Origin: Diospyros lotus
Lineage: Eukaryota > Streptophyta > Magnoliopsida > Ericales > Ebenaceae
Reading direction: 5' to 3'
Assembly (NCBI RefSeq): GCF_014633365.1
Contig: NC_068338.1
Location: forward strand, 16,502,616 to 16,566,615
Length of the DNA: 64,000 nt
In this document: one piece after another, positions 35,532 through 47,770 of the stretch
How positions within the stretch are numbered: position 1 is the stretch's first letter
Layout of the letters: each line of letters begins with the position of its first letter
Made by a program: the position numbers and the translations under genes
The notes under the pieces: model-generated
What the model was told of the DNA's origin: nothing
What the model saw: only the letters and a program-made list of their open reading frames with translations
Database searches by the model: none

Positions 35532-38110
35532 TGTTGTATATGGGTTAATCATTTTTAACTCCCCAAGTACCTATCATGCAATAATTTTATGTTTAGCCTT
35601 ATTTGTATAATCACATGTAATAACTACGATAGGATGTTCATAACTCGGGGTTGGCTTCTATATATTTAGCCAAGATAAATTCCAACCTTGCCTGCCACAT
35701 ATCATCACCAATTAATTACTCCTAGCCACAAACTTCACCAAAATCACATAATAGCCTAGCAATTTAAGGTAATTGCGTTTGAACCTCAAATCAAAAATCA
35801 CCTTTTTTTAAGGATCACTTAACTAGATAACTAGTTTATTATTTTTAATCTGTTTATCTAATGCCCAAGAGTTTAATTATTCATGTACCTTATTTATTTA
35901 TTCTTTTTTGAAAAAAAATTATATATTTATTCTTCAAGCTAAAAAAATAAATCAATCTCTTTAGATTAATTTATATTCACTCTCGTTAAGAGCAAAACAA
36001 ATAAAAATTTTTGCATAAATCAATTGGTGCATCTTTCTAATTTTTTTTTACTTAAAAAGGATCATCATCCATGAATATTAAATAAAACACATTAGAAATT
36101 AAATAGATGTGAGTTTATAAAATCGGGGTGAGTTACATCTGGTAATAATTATTTTTGAGTTGTAAACTCATGATAAAGTAATACAAAACTAAAAATGTGT
36201 ATCATTTTTCTATTAATACTACAAGCGTCATTGAAGGTAGAGTTGAGCTAAGATGATTATTTTCGTACTATAGAAAAATGGACTTAATATAATAAATAAT
36301 GTGCTTGTCAAGTGATTAGATAAGAGAGAATATTACATTCCTTGTTAATTCTAAATAAAATGTTATATGTGTACAAATCTTAAAGGATCCTAGTTTGGTA
36401 ACAATTGTTTTTGGATATAAGCAAAGACATTAAGTAAAACCTTAGAACTTTAAACCAATAAAGAATGCTAATTAAGCTTACTTATTTGAATGATATAATT
36501 TTTAAGAATGCTCTATCCTCCCATATAAACCTTGAATCTTAAAACATATAAATATACTAGAGTAGAAGTTGGTACCACGCAAGTATGTTTATTTTATTAT
36601 TGACTAACCATTTATTTGAAGTTTGTAAAAACAAAAAATGAGTGAGACAAACAAACATTCTATTTGTTTATTGATCTGTCAATAGTATTTAATGCATAAA
36701 ATCTATAAATAGAAGATGAAACATATTAAAAAAGATTAACCAGTTTACAAGAGCTTGACCACGACTTGCAAATATATAAGAACTTTCTAATCTTTCATTC
36801 TCGTGCTTTCAAAGTCTACTATTTGTGAGATTTTAAAAGAGAGTGTATTAAATTTTTACATTTTGAATCTTTCTTTCATTCAAGAAAAAAATATGTAATC
36901 TTCTATTATTTTTTATTTTTCTCTTAATAATTTTTTTCACATTATTTGTGAAACTCGTAAAGATTAAATCTGAACCTATAAAAGACATTGGTTGTGGCTG
37001 AGTCAAGTGTTGAAAAGCCATATTATAAAAGTTAAGTAGTTAAGTTTGCTCAAAAGTTACATAGGTAATATTGTATTTTGTCAAAATCCTTGCTGAGGAA
37101 TCGTGTTAATGGATTAGCCTTTAAAATTAACCACTCTAATAATTTGTGCTATATTTTTACTTTGTTTCAATTTTTTGAAGCTTTTAAAAATGGTGAAAAA
37201 TCTTAATTCACCCCCTCCCCCTCTCTTAAACTAACTGTTTCATTATAAATTTGGAATCTTAAACTAGAGTAGTAGTTTGTGCCACGCATATAAAAAAAAA
37301 TAAAAATTCTAAATGAAGATTTATCAAGCGACATTTGATTGTTTAGGCAAATTTTTGAATAAAATAAGTATTAGTGTGGAGGTAAAGTTGTTTGATAAAT
37401 TAATTATTATTTAAAGGCCATGAATTCAGATTTTTTTAAATTAGTTAATTTTTGTTTTTTGAGAAAAAAACATAAAGGGTATTTAGGAAAACACTTTATT
37501 TACATGACTTCATAACACTAAAATATGGTGTTTATTTATATATAAAGAGTTTTTTAAGAAAATACTTTAATTATATAGTTTTGTAACACTAAAACATGAT
37601 GTTTACTTATATATAGAATATAGATAAATCTGAAACCCTAAATATACACACACACACACTGAAAGGATAGCTCGTACCATGCACATGTAAAAAAAATAAA
37701 TAAAATTTTATTGGGGGAGGCTTTTTATAGTTGCAGTTTACTTTTTAATCTTTTTAAGCAAAGTTTTGAACAAAATGAGTCTTAATGTAAAGGTAAAATT
37801 GTTTAATAAATTAATTATTTTTTAGAGATCATGAGTTCAAATTTTATTAACATAGTAAACTTTTATTTTTTAAGCAAAATATATAAAGATGATTTTAAAA
37901 AATACTTTATTAACATGGTTTTATAATACCATAACACGGTGTCTATTATATATAAATAATAAAATATTTTATTAACATAATTTCATAACACTAAAACATA
38001 AATTTTTCTTATATATAATTACGTATAGAAGAATACCAAAAATGAGCGAATTAGCCCTAATATCAATATCAATCTCAATCCTAGTTCTTTCATACACTCT
38101 CAAGGATAAT
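35532..38110. repeat. AT-rich intergenic DNA with old diverged repeats
   Basis: No gene. At 36480-36600, 37240-37300 and 37650-37700 a short theme recurs (TTGAATCTTAAA... AGAGTAG... GTACCACGCA). At 37470-37620 and 37860-38020 an 80-bp-scale unit recurs (ATACTTTATTAACATG...AACACTAAAACATGATGTTTA...TATATATA). These look like decayed copies of unidentified elements. Confidence 0.5.
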
Positions 38111-38115
38111 AATAT

Positions 38116-38943
38116 TGTAGAGATAATATCTCGCAAAACAACCACAAGATCTAATCGTTAGGGTGAAGAAATAGCAAAAACAGTAAGTAAAAAACCAAAG
38201 AATAGAAGTTGGAAATTTAAAACAGCAAACTCCATGTTGCTGCTCGGTAATGGAGAAGAAGAATGTGGATTTGCAAGGCTCAACGTTAATCAGTCTGAGA
38301 CCCACAAAAGGTAACCCATAATCGGTTCCAAGCACAACCCAAGAACAACATTTAATCGACACCCAAAACAGCCTCAATCACAAAACTCACAACTGAGAAT
38401 AGCACACCCACACAAGGACGAAAAAATCCCACCAAGGAGAACACTTTTCTCACTCTCGCATTTCTCTCTCTCTTTTCACATTCACCCTCATTCGGCGCCC
38501 CTTATTTCCCCGATTTATGGATCAAAATAATCTCCTAAGAACCAGATAGATATCTCCAAGGATGAGGATAACCATTGGCTTATTCGATAGGTTGAGATAA
38601 GATAAGGGAAGAGAAACAAACCTGCGTTGGAATTGACCAAATAACAGAAATAGAGAAGCTAAGTCAAACTAAGGTATATATATGTAGGCTTTTAGATAAG
38701 GTACTATGGGCTTAAACAAATGGGCTTGGTCCTTGATTTGAGCAGCTGACCCAAGCCCAACTTTCCTCAAACACAAGGTAAATGTGCTTGGGTCATTTTA
38801 TTGTCGGACCACTTATTTGTGGGATTGGACCTCTCATAAAAAACTATCAATCCTGGGCTTAGGCCTATGATAGATAACTTACCCAACCGAAACACATCAT
38901 CGCCTTGGACTTGTTGGGTATCACACCTCAACAAATCTCCACC
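38116..38943 (-). repeat. 3' LTR of copia B
   Basis: 828 bp, with the same terminal sequences as the 43671-44528 copy. Contains an alternating TA-rich stretch near 38680 matching the expanded one in the partner. Confidence 0.9.
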
Positions 38944-39364
38944 TCGATACCTAACAAGGCCTGCACACAAGCAAATAAATTTATTAGTTAACATAAGTAC
39001 CAAACAAATTGAAAGTTCACTTACCTTTACCAACGTTTAGAAGTGTAAGACAGCTTCTAAAGTTGGCCAACGTGAGAACCTTAGTTCCCATATCTGAAAG
39101 ATTATACTCTGACAATATTTCCTCAAGTTTAACAATATCTTAAGACACAATGTCACGTATAAAATGAAGTCTGACATCTATGTGCTTAGTGCGTTCATGA
39201 AACACAAGATTTTTGCACAAATGAATACCAATTGACTATCTGAATATACCACTTAGTTCTTTAAGTAAACCCTTAAACCACAATGTTTTTTTAATTACTT
39301 CAGTGGTAGCTATATATTCAGATTTGGTGGTAGAAAGTACAACTATGTGTTGAAGTTGTGACTT

Positions 39365-40810
39365 TCAATTAATGCAAGCATCACATAAAGTAAACACATA
39401 GGACGACATGGACTTTCTATTATCTCTATCACCAGCATAGTCAGAATTTGTAAATCTTTTTAGTTTCACTCCTTCAGATTTATGTTTATACACTAAGCCA
39501 ATGTCATAGGAACCTTTCAAATATCTTAACAACCATTTCAGTGCTTCCGAGTGTTTAGGACTAGGATTAGACATAAACATGCTAAGTGTACTAACTGCGT
39601 GAGTTAAGTCAAGTCTAATACACATCATTAGATACATTATAGATCCAATGACATTAGAGTACGATATTTTACTCATGTATTTTTTTTTTCTTCTTCATTA
39701 GCAGGTGATTGTTCTTTAGACAATATGAAATAGCTAGCCAAAGGTAAAGATACAGGTTTACAATCATGCATACCAAATTTTTTCAATATTTTCAAAACAT
39801 AAGATGATTGGTGTAGAAATAAACATGAATTTGACATATTCCTCTCAATTTCCATTCCTAGGATTTTTCTAGCATTTCCTAGGTTTTTCATGTCAAATTC
39901 TTTATCTAGAGTTATTTTTATTTCATTTATCACCTTCAAATTTAGGCTAATTAAAAGCATGTCATCAACATATAATAATAAGAACACACAGTTATTATCA
40001 TGTTGTTGAAAGTATAGGCAGTGATCAAATTCACTCATCTTAAACCCAATGGAATGCACAAAAGAGTCAAAGCGTTTGTACCATTGCCTAGGGGACTGTT
40101 TCAAACTATATAAAGATTTCTTAAGGTAACACACATGATTAGGTTTATCTTTGTCTTCAAAACCTCTAGGTTGAGACATATAAATCTTTTCTTTAAGATC
40201 CCTATGCAAGAATGCAATTTTTACATCTAATTATTCAAGTTCCCAATTAAAATGTGCAACTAAGGCAAGCATCACTCTTATAGTGGTATACTTGACAACG
40301 GGAGAAAAGATTTCATTATAGTCTATCCCCTCCTTTTGTGTGAACCCCTTAACTACCAACCTAGTTTTAAGTCTTATTGGTTAATTCCCACTAGTACTCT
40401 CTTTAACTTTATAAATCCATTTGCAACCCACTAAGAATTTGTCTTTTGGCTTAGGCACTAATTCTCATGTTTGATTTTCATAAGTGAATTCATTTTTTCT
40501 TTCATTACTTTGACCCATTCCTTAGAGTTTTCACTTTTAATTGCCTCATCATATGTATTTGACTCTTTGTTAACTAATTCTTGATAACTGGCACAAGCAA
40601 GAGTATAGTCGGTTCCTAATCTTTGAGGAATCCTACGTGGTCTTCTCTCTCTATCTCTAGTCAATTGGTAATCAATTAAAAGGTCTTGGTCAATAGGATA
40701 TTCATCTTCCACATCCTCACTACTCTCTTCCTCAGTAATAGACTGATCTTGAGTATCATTCTCCATCTCACTAGGGGTAACGGGAATGTGGGTACTCACT
40801 CTCTCCACCT
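39365..40810 (-). pseudogene. copia B reverse transcriptase/RNase H remnant
   Basis: From 40808 a linker rich in Glu/Asp leads to the RT start (EAIKSENSKEWVKVMKEKM). A stop and a frame change remove the first RT blocks, and RT resumes at 40209 with KEKIYMSQPRGFEDKDKPNH. The catalytic YVDDMLL is intact near 39970. RNase H-side text (YLMMCIRLDLTHAVS, ALKWLLRYLKGS) continues in another frame to 39365. Confidence 0.85.
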
Positions 40811-40882
40811 CAACCTCACGCTCTTTACTATCTTGTTATTTCTCACTCACCAAATTGGACTCATCCTTAAGACATGGCATAT

Positions 40883-42180
40883 CTACTTCATTAAATGTGA
40901 CATCTTGACTAATAATGATTTTGACACCCTTTTGCTTCTATCCCATAATCTGTATCCCTTAACACCTTCAGAATAACCTAAGAAGACATACTTCCTAGCT
41001 CTAGGATCTAGCTTTCCTTCACTCTGATGAGAGAAAGCAGCACAACCAAAAGTTCTCAACACAGAGTAGTCCGCACATTTATCATACCAACGTTCATAAG
41101 GAGTGTCACCATTCAAAACAACAGAAGAAGTCAAATTGGTCAAATAGCAAACAATCATAATAACCTCACTCTATAATGACTTAGGTACACCAGAACTCAA
41201 CATCATACACCTAACTTTGTCAAGTAGAGTCATATTCATCCTCTCAGCAACTCCATTCTGTTGTGGAGTATAAGAGATTGTTTTATGTCTAGTGATGCCA
41301 TTCTCAATGCACATATTGTTAAAATCAGCATTACAAAAATCAAGACCATTATCCGTTCTCAAAAGTTTTATTTTATTTCCAGTTTGAATTTCCAATTGAA
41401 TTTTTCAATTTTTGAAAAGTATCAGATTTTTTTTTTAACAAATAAACTCATACACGCCTAGAGAAGTCGTCAATAATGGACAAAAAATATTTATTGCCTC
41501 CAAAAGTGGGATTGCTCCCAAGACCCCACAAGTCCGTATGAATATACTCTAAGACTCTAGACGTTTTATGACTGCTAGATGAGAAATAAAGCCTATGGTG
41601 TTTTCTAAGCACGTAGTGGTCACAAAATGGTAAATCTGACACCTGATCCTTACCAAACACACCCTTATCATTAAGAAATTTAAGTCCTTTAACACTTACA
41701 CGGGCTAATCTATTATGCCACTTTTGTGTGTGATCAGTGTCAACTGATGCAATAGTGGGAGTAGTGCCACTAATTACTTCAACATAGGTGATATATATGC
41801 CATTTTTCCTAACTGCCTTAAGGGCTCTAAGAGTGCCTTTAAACATTTTAATTATGCCACCATCAGCCCCACCTGTAAAGCCTATCTTTTCTAATTCCCC
41901 TACAGAAATTAGATTTCTACCAATTTGTGGAATGTACCTAACTCCATTTAATGTGTGCATAAAGCCATTTTCAGATCTAATAGTTATGTCACCAACACCA
42001 ACAACTTTATAAGCAACATTATCACATGTAATGACATGCCCATGATCAGACTCATGCAAGTTTTCAAACCAGTGTTTATGAGATGTGACATGAAAAGATG
42101 CACTGGAGTCTAGGATCTACTCATGCATATGGGAGTTCATAGATAGATTAATTTTAGAGGGTTCTTGGTTCACCAACATA
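40883..42180 (-). pseudogene. copia B protease/integrase remnant
   Basis: The protease site reads ILDSSASFHVTSH near 42110, with DSS in place of the family's D-S/T-G triad. The pre-integrase zinc domain (WHNRLARVSVKGL) and the integrase core follow (YIHTDLWG near 41550; LLRTDNGLDF near 41360; PQQNGVAERMN near 41270, so all three acidic residues are kept). The chain is broken near 41400-41450 by a shift. Confidence 0.82.
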
Positions 42181-42235
42181 TATGCCTCCCCAATATCACA
42201 TTGAGAAGATATAACATTGGCCTCACTCATTTCTT

Positions 42236-43020
42236 TCACTTTTTGTTTATTTTTCTCTGCATAACAGCTTTTATAAAATGCCATAATTTTCCACAACCAT
42301 AGCATTTTTTACCTTTTGCCTTCCTCTGTGACTTTGACCTACTTCTACCCTTTTTCTTGCCACTCTTATTTTGTCTCTCACCACCCTTAGTTTGAGGCCT
42401 TCCCCTCACAATATGTATTTTTCCACCTTTTCTCTCGTTTCTTTTAGCTTTCATTTCTTTTTCCTTACATTTAAGAGATTCAATCACAATATATGGTGTA
42501 AGGGTCTCCCTCCCATATTTAATAACATTCTTGACCTCCTTATATATGTCGGGAATTGCATTTAAAAGAATGATAGCTTTATATTCTTCGATAATTTTTT
42601 CACCACAATTAGTGATATCATGAACAAATTTATTGAAAATATCAAGATTATCTTTTGAGGGGTTAATTTTAAAGCTAAAAAAACTTTCAAGTAAGAAGAG
42701 CTTATTAGGAGTGGACTGGGTTAAATAGAGTTTCTCTAGTTTTTTTCAAAGTTCTTGAGTCGTATCATGTTTACCAATTTTGCGTAAAATTGAGTCAGAC
42801 AAATGCAAGATGACAAAAGTATATGCTAACTCATCACTTCCTTGTTTTTCTTCTTTAGTGAGAGATTTATCAAAAGTGTTATCAATTGATTTTGAAACCT
42901 TTTGTTGAACCAATATTCCTTTCATTTTCTATTGCCAAATTGTAAAATCACCTTTTCCATTAAACACACCTAACTCAAAGTGATGTGCAACCATGATATG
43001 CATAAAGCACACAAGAATGC
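42236..43020 (-). pseudogene. copia B gag remnant
   Basis: Minus-strand translation gives a recognisable copia Gag: MVAHHFELGVFNGKGDF at about 42995, then the UBN2-like middle (KLYLTQSTPNKLFLLESFF, NLDIFNKFVHDI) and a Lys/Arg-rich tail leading to a CYGCGKLWHF knuckle. One early stop (after FTIWQ) and a frameshift at the knuckle, which puts its last Cys in another frame, break it. Confidence 0.8.
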
Positions 43021-43670
43021 AACACAAAAACAAGATAAAAACATATTCAAGTAGACTGTTTTTGGGTCTTCTAAATGTCAAGTGAAACAAATTCTAAAGA
43101 CAAGGAAATGACTAGCTATTAGGGTGTAAGTTTTGCAGCAACTTAAATAATCAGGAAATCAACAAAAACAGCAACCACATAGAGGATTAAATCACAGCTA
43201 ATGAGCAAGTAATCACATATATAACCCTAGTTCTAGCAACACGTATTGGTTACCACCACAAGGTAATCCCCAACCTAATGGGCACCCCCACCTGATGGCC
43301 TGTTAGTTGCTAGAAATTTAAAGTTCGGTTATGAACTTTCTCATCGAGCGGAATGATAAATAAGTCCATAAATGAATGAGAGAATTTGAAAGGACCAACC
43401 ACATAGGTCAAAGTTGCCATGCGTCGTTGCTGCAGTCACCATGTGCCGTTGCTGCCGGTGTTGTTGAGTGACACGCACCTCATCCATCGGTGCGCCTCAA
43501 TGTCGAGAAACTACATAGGGTCTCACACGCTGAGATTTGAATGGAGCAAGGAGATCTGGCCCGATATTGAAATTTGGGTTACGTTTTTGCAAAACGTTCT
43601 ATATTTGAAATCGGCCAAGAAGTTGTCGATTTCTTCCACCCACGAAGCCACCAAGGCTCTGATACCACTT

Positions 43671-44528
43671 TGTAGAGATAATACCTCGCAAAACAACCAC
43701 AAGATATAATCGTTAGGGTAAAGAAATAACAAAAACAATAAGTAAAAAATCAAAGAACAGAAGCTAGAAATTTAAAACAACAAACTCCTTGTTGTTGCTC
43801 AGTAATGGAGAAGAAGAAGGTGGATTTGCAATGCTTAGCATTGATCGGTCTGACACCCACAAAAAGTAACCCATAATCGGTTCCAAGCACAACTCAAGAA
43901 TCGCATTCAATCAACACCCAAAGCAACCTCAATCACAAAACCCACAACCGAGAATAGCATACCCACATAAGGACGAAGAAACCCCACTAAGGAGAACACT
44001 CTTCTCACTCTCGGCTCTCTCTCTCTTCTTGCATTCACCCTTATTCGGCGCCCTCTATTTCCCCGATTTACGGATCAAAATGACCTCCCAAGAACCAGAT
44101 AGATATCTCCAAGGACAAGGATAACCATTGGGTTATCCGATAGGTTGATATAAGATAAGGGAAGAGAACCATACCTACGTTGGAATCGGCTGAAGAAGAA
44201 ACAAACATGCTTTGGAATTGGTTAGAGAACATAAATGGAGAAGCTAGGTCAAACTAATATATATATATATATATATATATGGGCTTTTAGATAAGGCACT
44301 ATGGGCTTAGACAAATGGGCTTGGTCATTGGTTTGAGCAGCAGAGCCAAGCCCAACTTTCTTTAAACACAAGGTAAATGTGCTTGGGCCATCTTCTTGTC
44401 GGGCTACCTATTTGTGGGATTGGACTTCTCATAAAAAACTATCAATCCTGGGTCGTGGCTTATGATAGATAATTTACCCAACCAAAACACATCATCGCCT
44501 TAGACTTGTTGGGTATCACACCTCAACA
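43671..44528 (-). repeat. 5' LTR of copia B
   Basis: 858 bp. Followed on the minus strand by the tRNA-Met primer site (43655-43670). The largest length differences from the 3' LTR are the TA repeat and a duplicated phrase around GAAACAAACATGC near 44195. Confidence 0.9.
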
Positions 44529-44738
44529 AATATAGTGTCATTTTTCAACAATAAAAGATAAGAACAAACTTTCAAGCACTGGGCAGGCATCAACCCCCAT
44601 ACATACTCGTATGACTTCATGAAGACCTGTGTTTTTAGTAAACAGTTGCATGGGCTTAAGTATAGTCATTGCAATCCCTTTTGTGAGGAAGCACCCCTTC
44701 TACTTATATTAAGTTGACTAGGAAGATGATTAGAGAAA

Positions 44739-45936
44739 GGTCGAATAAATTGTTGTATCCTGAACTTAAGATCAATTTTCAATTTCATTTAGTTTTGACC
44801 TTTGCTTCAATTTGGTCATCGAACTTAACTTTTGTTTCAATTTTATCCTTGATTGAGCAAGCGTCTGCCCCAGCTTAATGATGTTGTTTTGGTGAAATTA
44901 ATAATCAAATATGGGGTGGAAGAAATGGTGAGTTGGGTCAACCCAAATCTAGGTGAAAGCTGGTGAAAGACGATGGCGAAGTGGTCGAAAAAAAGGACAA
45001 AACAAGGGCAAATGGTGATGGAGCTTCTATAATCGATGACGGATAAAGCGAGATTGTCCGATCGAACTTGGAGGCAGAAGAAGCCAACGATGAAAACTTA
45101 GCCAAATAGATCATGGGTGACTGAAGAATTGATGGTGACGGCGTGTGTGAGTTATCAGTGAAGGTGTGCGAGAGCTAATGATCGCGATGGCAAAGCGGTT
45201 GGCGTTTGATGACAGTTGGAGGTGGTAGATTTGGGCTATTGTTAGCCATGTTGCAGTAGGAAGACAAGGTGACGGTCGACGTAGAGGCGACCAAAAATGG
45301 TGTTGCTTACCCATGGGTGGTGGATTTGTATGCTTAACTGTCTTCTTCTTTTTGGGCAACCAATGGTTGAAGCGTACAAATTGGCCACCGTGGAAGGTAG
45401 AAATGGAAGATGGGTGGCATGTCTGTCAAAGCATACAGATCGGTCACTATACAAATCGATCGATTTGTTGAAATGTACAGATAGGCAGTCGTTGGAAGTA
45501 AGTCTGTTGCTTGATGAAGAGTAAAGAAGAAAGAGATGGCTGTTAATGGTAAAGGTAGAAGCGACGAAAGGTGGAAGGAAAAAGCCTAGATGATTTGGGT
45601 AAGAAGATGGGTTTTGACCCATTAAGTATTGGGTCGAATTTGGATTAAGGTCAACTTGACCCATTACTTGGATTTCAAAATACACAAGGCAAAACGGTGT
45701 CATTTTGCCTTGTGCATTGCAACAATATCAACAAAATTACCATTTTGCTATTGTGGCTTTTATTGGACGTATCAACACGCCACCTCAGTCGTCATGTATG
45801 CTGGGGCACACGCCTAGTCGATTGAGAATAAAATTGAAATAAAAGTTAAAATTTGATGATCAAATTGAAACAAAGATCAAAACTAGATAAAATTGAAAGT
45901 TAATCCTAAGTTCAGAATACAACAGTTCATTTGGCC
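44739..45936. mobile_element. MULE-like element with ~150-bp terminal inverted repeats
   Basis: The left arm (44739 to about 44885) is the diverged reverse complement of the right arm (about 45795-45936). Shared words include TGTTGTATYCTGAACTTA, TAGTTTTGAYCTTTG and GYGTSTGCCCCAGC. The ~0.9-kb interior is less AT-rich and has several overlapping frames, none of which I recognise. Long TIRs and no transposase suggest a non-autonomous Mutator-like element, possibly carrying captured host sequence. No convincing 9-bp target duplication was found. Confidence 0.6.
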
Positions 45937-47400
45937 TTATAATCACTTACTTTCTTAAATAAAAAAAAAATTATTACTTGTTAAAAATGTGTTTGAATTT
46001 TATCCTTTGTTCACAAATTTTTTTTTTTGTTGTGTGTACACTATTATTAAATTATTCTAAATGAAAAATCTTTATCACTACTTCTCTAATCCATATATTT
46101 TTTCATTTTGTTTAAAGATTAAATAATAATATATTTACCAAAATTTTCAACCAACTTAAATAAAAGATCACCTGATGTTTTCAACAAGCGTATCAGCGTC
46201 CTTAAGAATTATCTTTCATAAATGTATTCAATAAATTATTAAACAAGTATGACAATATAGAAATAACATTTACCATGTAAGTCCACCATTTAAACACAAC
46301 TTGAATAGCTGCTAGTATAAGCTTTTCTAAATGTCTTGAGTGATCAGCATATTAACTTTGATCGATTTAAAATGACTTTAATCGAATTAAAAGAAACAAG
46401 TTATGTCTCTAAATTGTATTCACTTAAAATTTTTCTTATTCACAAAGGGTTCATTTAATTTTTCTTATCCTCGCATTCTTACCGCCTCACTTCATTATCT
46501 TAGATAAGAGGTATTTTAATCATGCGCTTTACTATCTCGAGTAAGGGATATTTTTATCATTTTAACTACATTGTGTAACTCACGGAGTACAAATAATATT
46601 TTTCATTCTGTTTACTAAATTTGCTTGATATTATTTAATTGTCCCTTATGTTTTTTTATTTTTATAGTCAAGTATTAGATGACACAATAATTTATGTATA
46701 AAACATCAAGAGTCTGAGGGACAATTTTAGAAGTTAAGGGGGGTGACAATTGTCGATCTTTACGTACATGTGACTCTGCCCCTAATAAACAATCAAGGAT
46801 TGATTGCTTATCCCAACCCCTCGATTAAGGGTTTATTTGGTTCGCTAAGTCAGGTTTTATTCCTTTTAAATTAGACATTGTAGTTGATAATTATTTATAA
46901 AATTTATTTAATATATAATTATAAGATATTCAAAAAATATAATTAAACCTCAATAAATAATAATAACAAACGATTATGAATAATGAAGCTCAATTTCCAT
47001 TGTGGCAGTCGCCTCCATCTCCTACCCTTCTCTCTCTCTCTATATATATTTTAATGTCTTAATATATATATATATTTAATATTTTTATAAATTAAATTTA
47101 AATATAAAATATTATATTAATATATTTTTTAATAATTATTTGTAATTTATTAATCTTGTAAAAATTTTATAACATTAATTTATGATTTATTTTTATTAAA
47201 AAGTAATATTTTTATAAATTTTATTTATATTATTCGATAATATATTTATTTTAATCTTTTTATTAAGTTAAGATAATTTATTAATTTTTTTAAATTAAAT
47301 ATATAATTATATAAATAATAATTTAAAATATATTTATCTTATTAACTTAAACGCTGGTTAATTTAAAAAATTTACACCGCTTTTAAGTAGGCAAGCTTGA
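45937..47400. other. AT-rich intergenic DNA upstream of EFL1
   Basis: No gene. Poly-A/T runs, and a TCTCTC plus TA repeat at 47029-47075. Sequence from about 47060 to 47340 is almost pure A/T and ends where the likely EFL1 promoter region starts. Confidence 0.6.
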
Positions 47401-47770
47401 ACGCCATCTTGGAAAGGGTAAGCCAAACACCTCTCGTGCCCGATTCAACCTGGCGAGGTAGTTCGAAACTTCGAATCTGGTTTCAAACCCTAAACGCCAA
47501 ATGCAAACCAATTTGTTTAAGCCACCTTCATCTTCCCCATGCTCGCCGCTGAGTCTTGCGCAACCCTTTTACGAAGGTGAAAGCTCCAACTTCGACAGCC
47601 AGAGTCTCCTCAACTTCAGGCCTCGAAACCCTAGAATCGGAGTCCAGCCGTTTGCCATACAGTGAGGATTTTGTTTTTTTCGGCACCTTTAATACTGATT
47701 CAATCCTGCACAATCATATCTTGCTTTACGCCGAAATTCTTTGTGATAAGGTTAGAAAGAAGTATTAACC
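47400..47770 (+). promoter_or_regulatory. EFL1 5' region with an upstream ORF
   Basis: A GC-richer block following extremely A/T-rich DNA, with plant-like AAACCCTAAACGCC near 47485. An ATG at 47501 opens a 54-codon upstream frame ending in TGA at 47663-47665, 105 nt before the main start. If transcribed, this could reduce translation of EFL1. The transcription start and any 5' UTR intron cannot be set from sequence alone. Confidence 0.4.

Larger units (their letters stand above)
38116..44528 (-). mobile_element. Ty1/copia retrotransposon B, full-length but decayed
   Basis: LTRs at 38116-38943 and 43671-44528, both TGTAGAGATAAT...CCTCAACA on the plus strand. Target duplication AATAT at 38111-38115 and 44529-44533. 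The primer site AGTGGTATCAGAGC (minus) abuts the right LTR, which is the 5' LTR; a purine tract (GAGGTGGAGATT, minus) abuts the left. Gag, protease, integrase, RT and RNase H follow in copia order but are broken by several stops and shifts. The right LTR is longer because of a TA microsatellite (44258-44280) and a short internal duplication. Confidence 0.93.

Noticed and set aside
45111..45703. Overlapping frames of 82 and 153 residues in the MULE-like element
   Set aside because: Open in several frames at once, no domain or splice support. Mentioned only as possible captured sequence.
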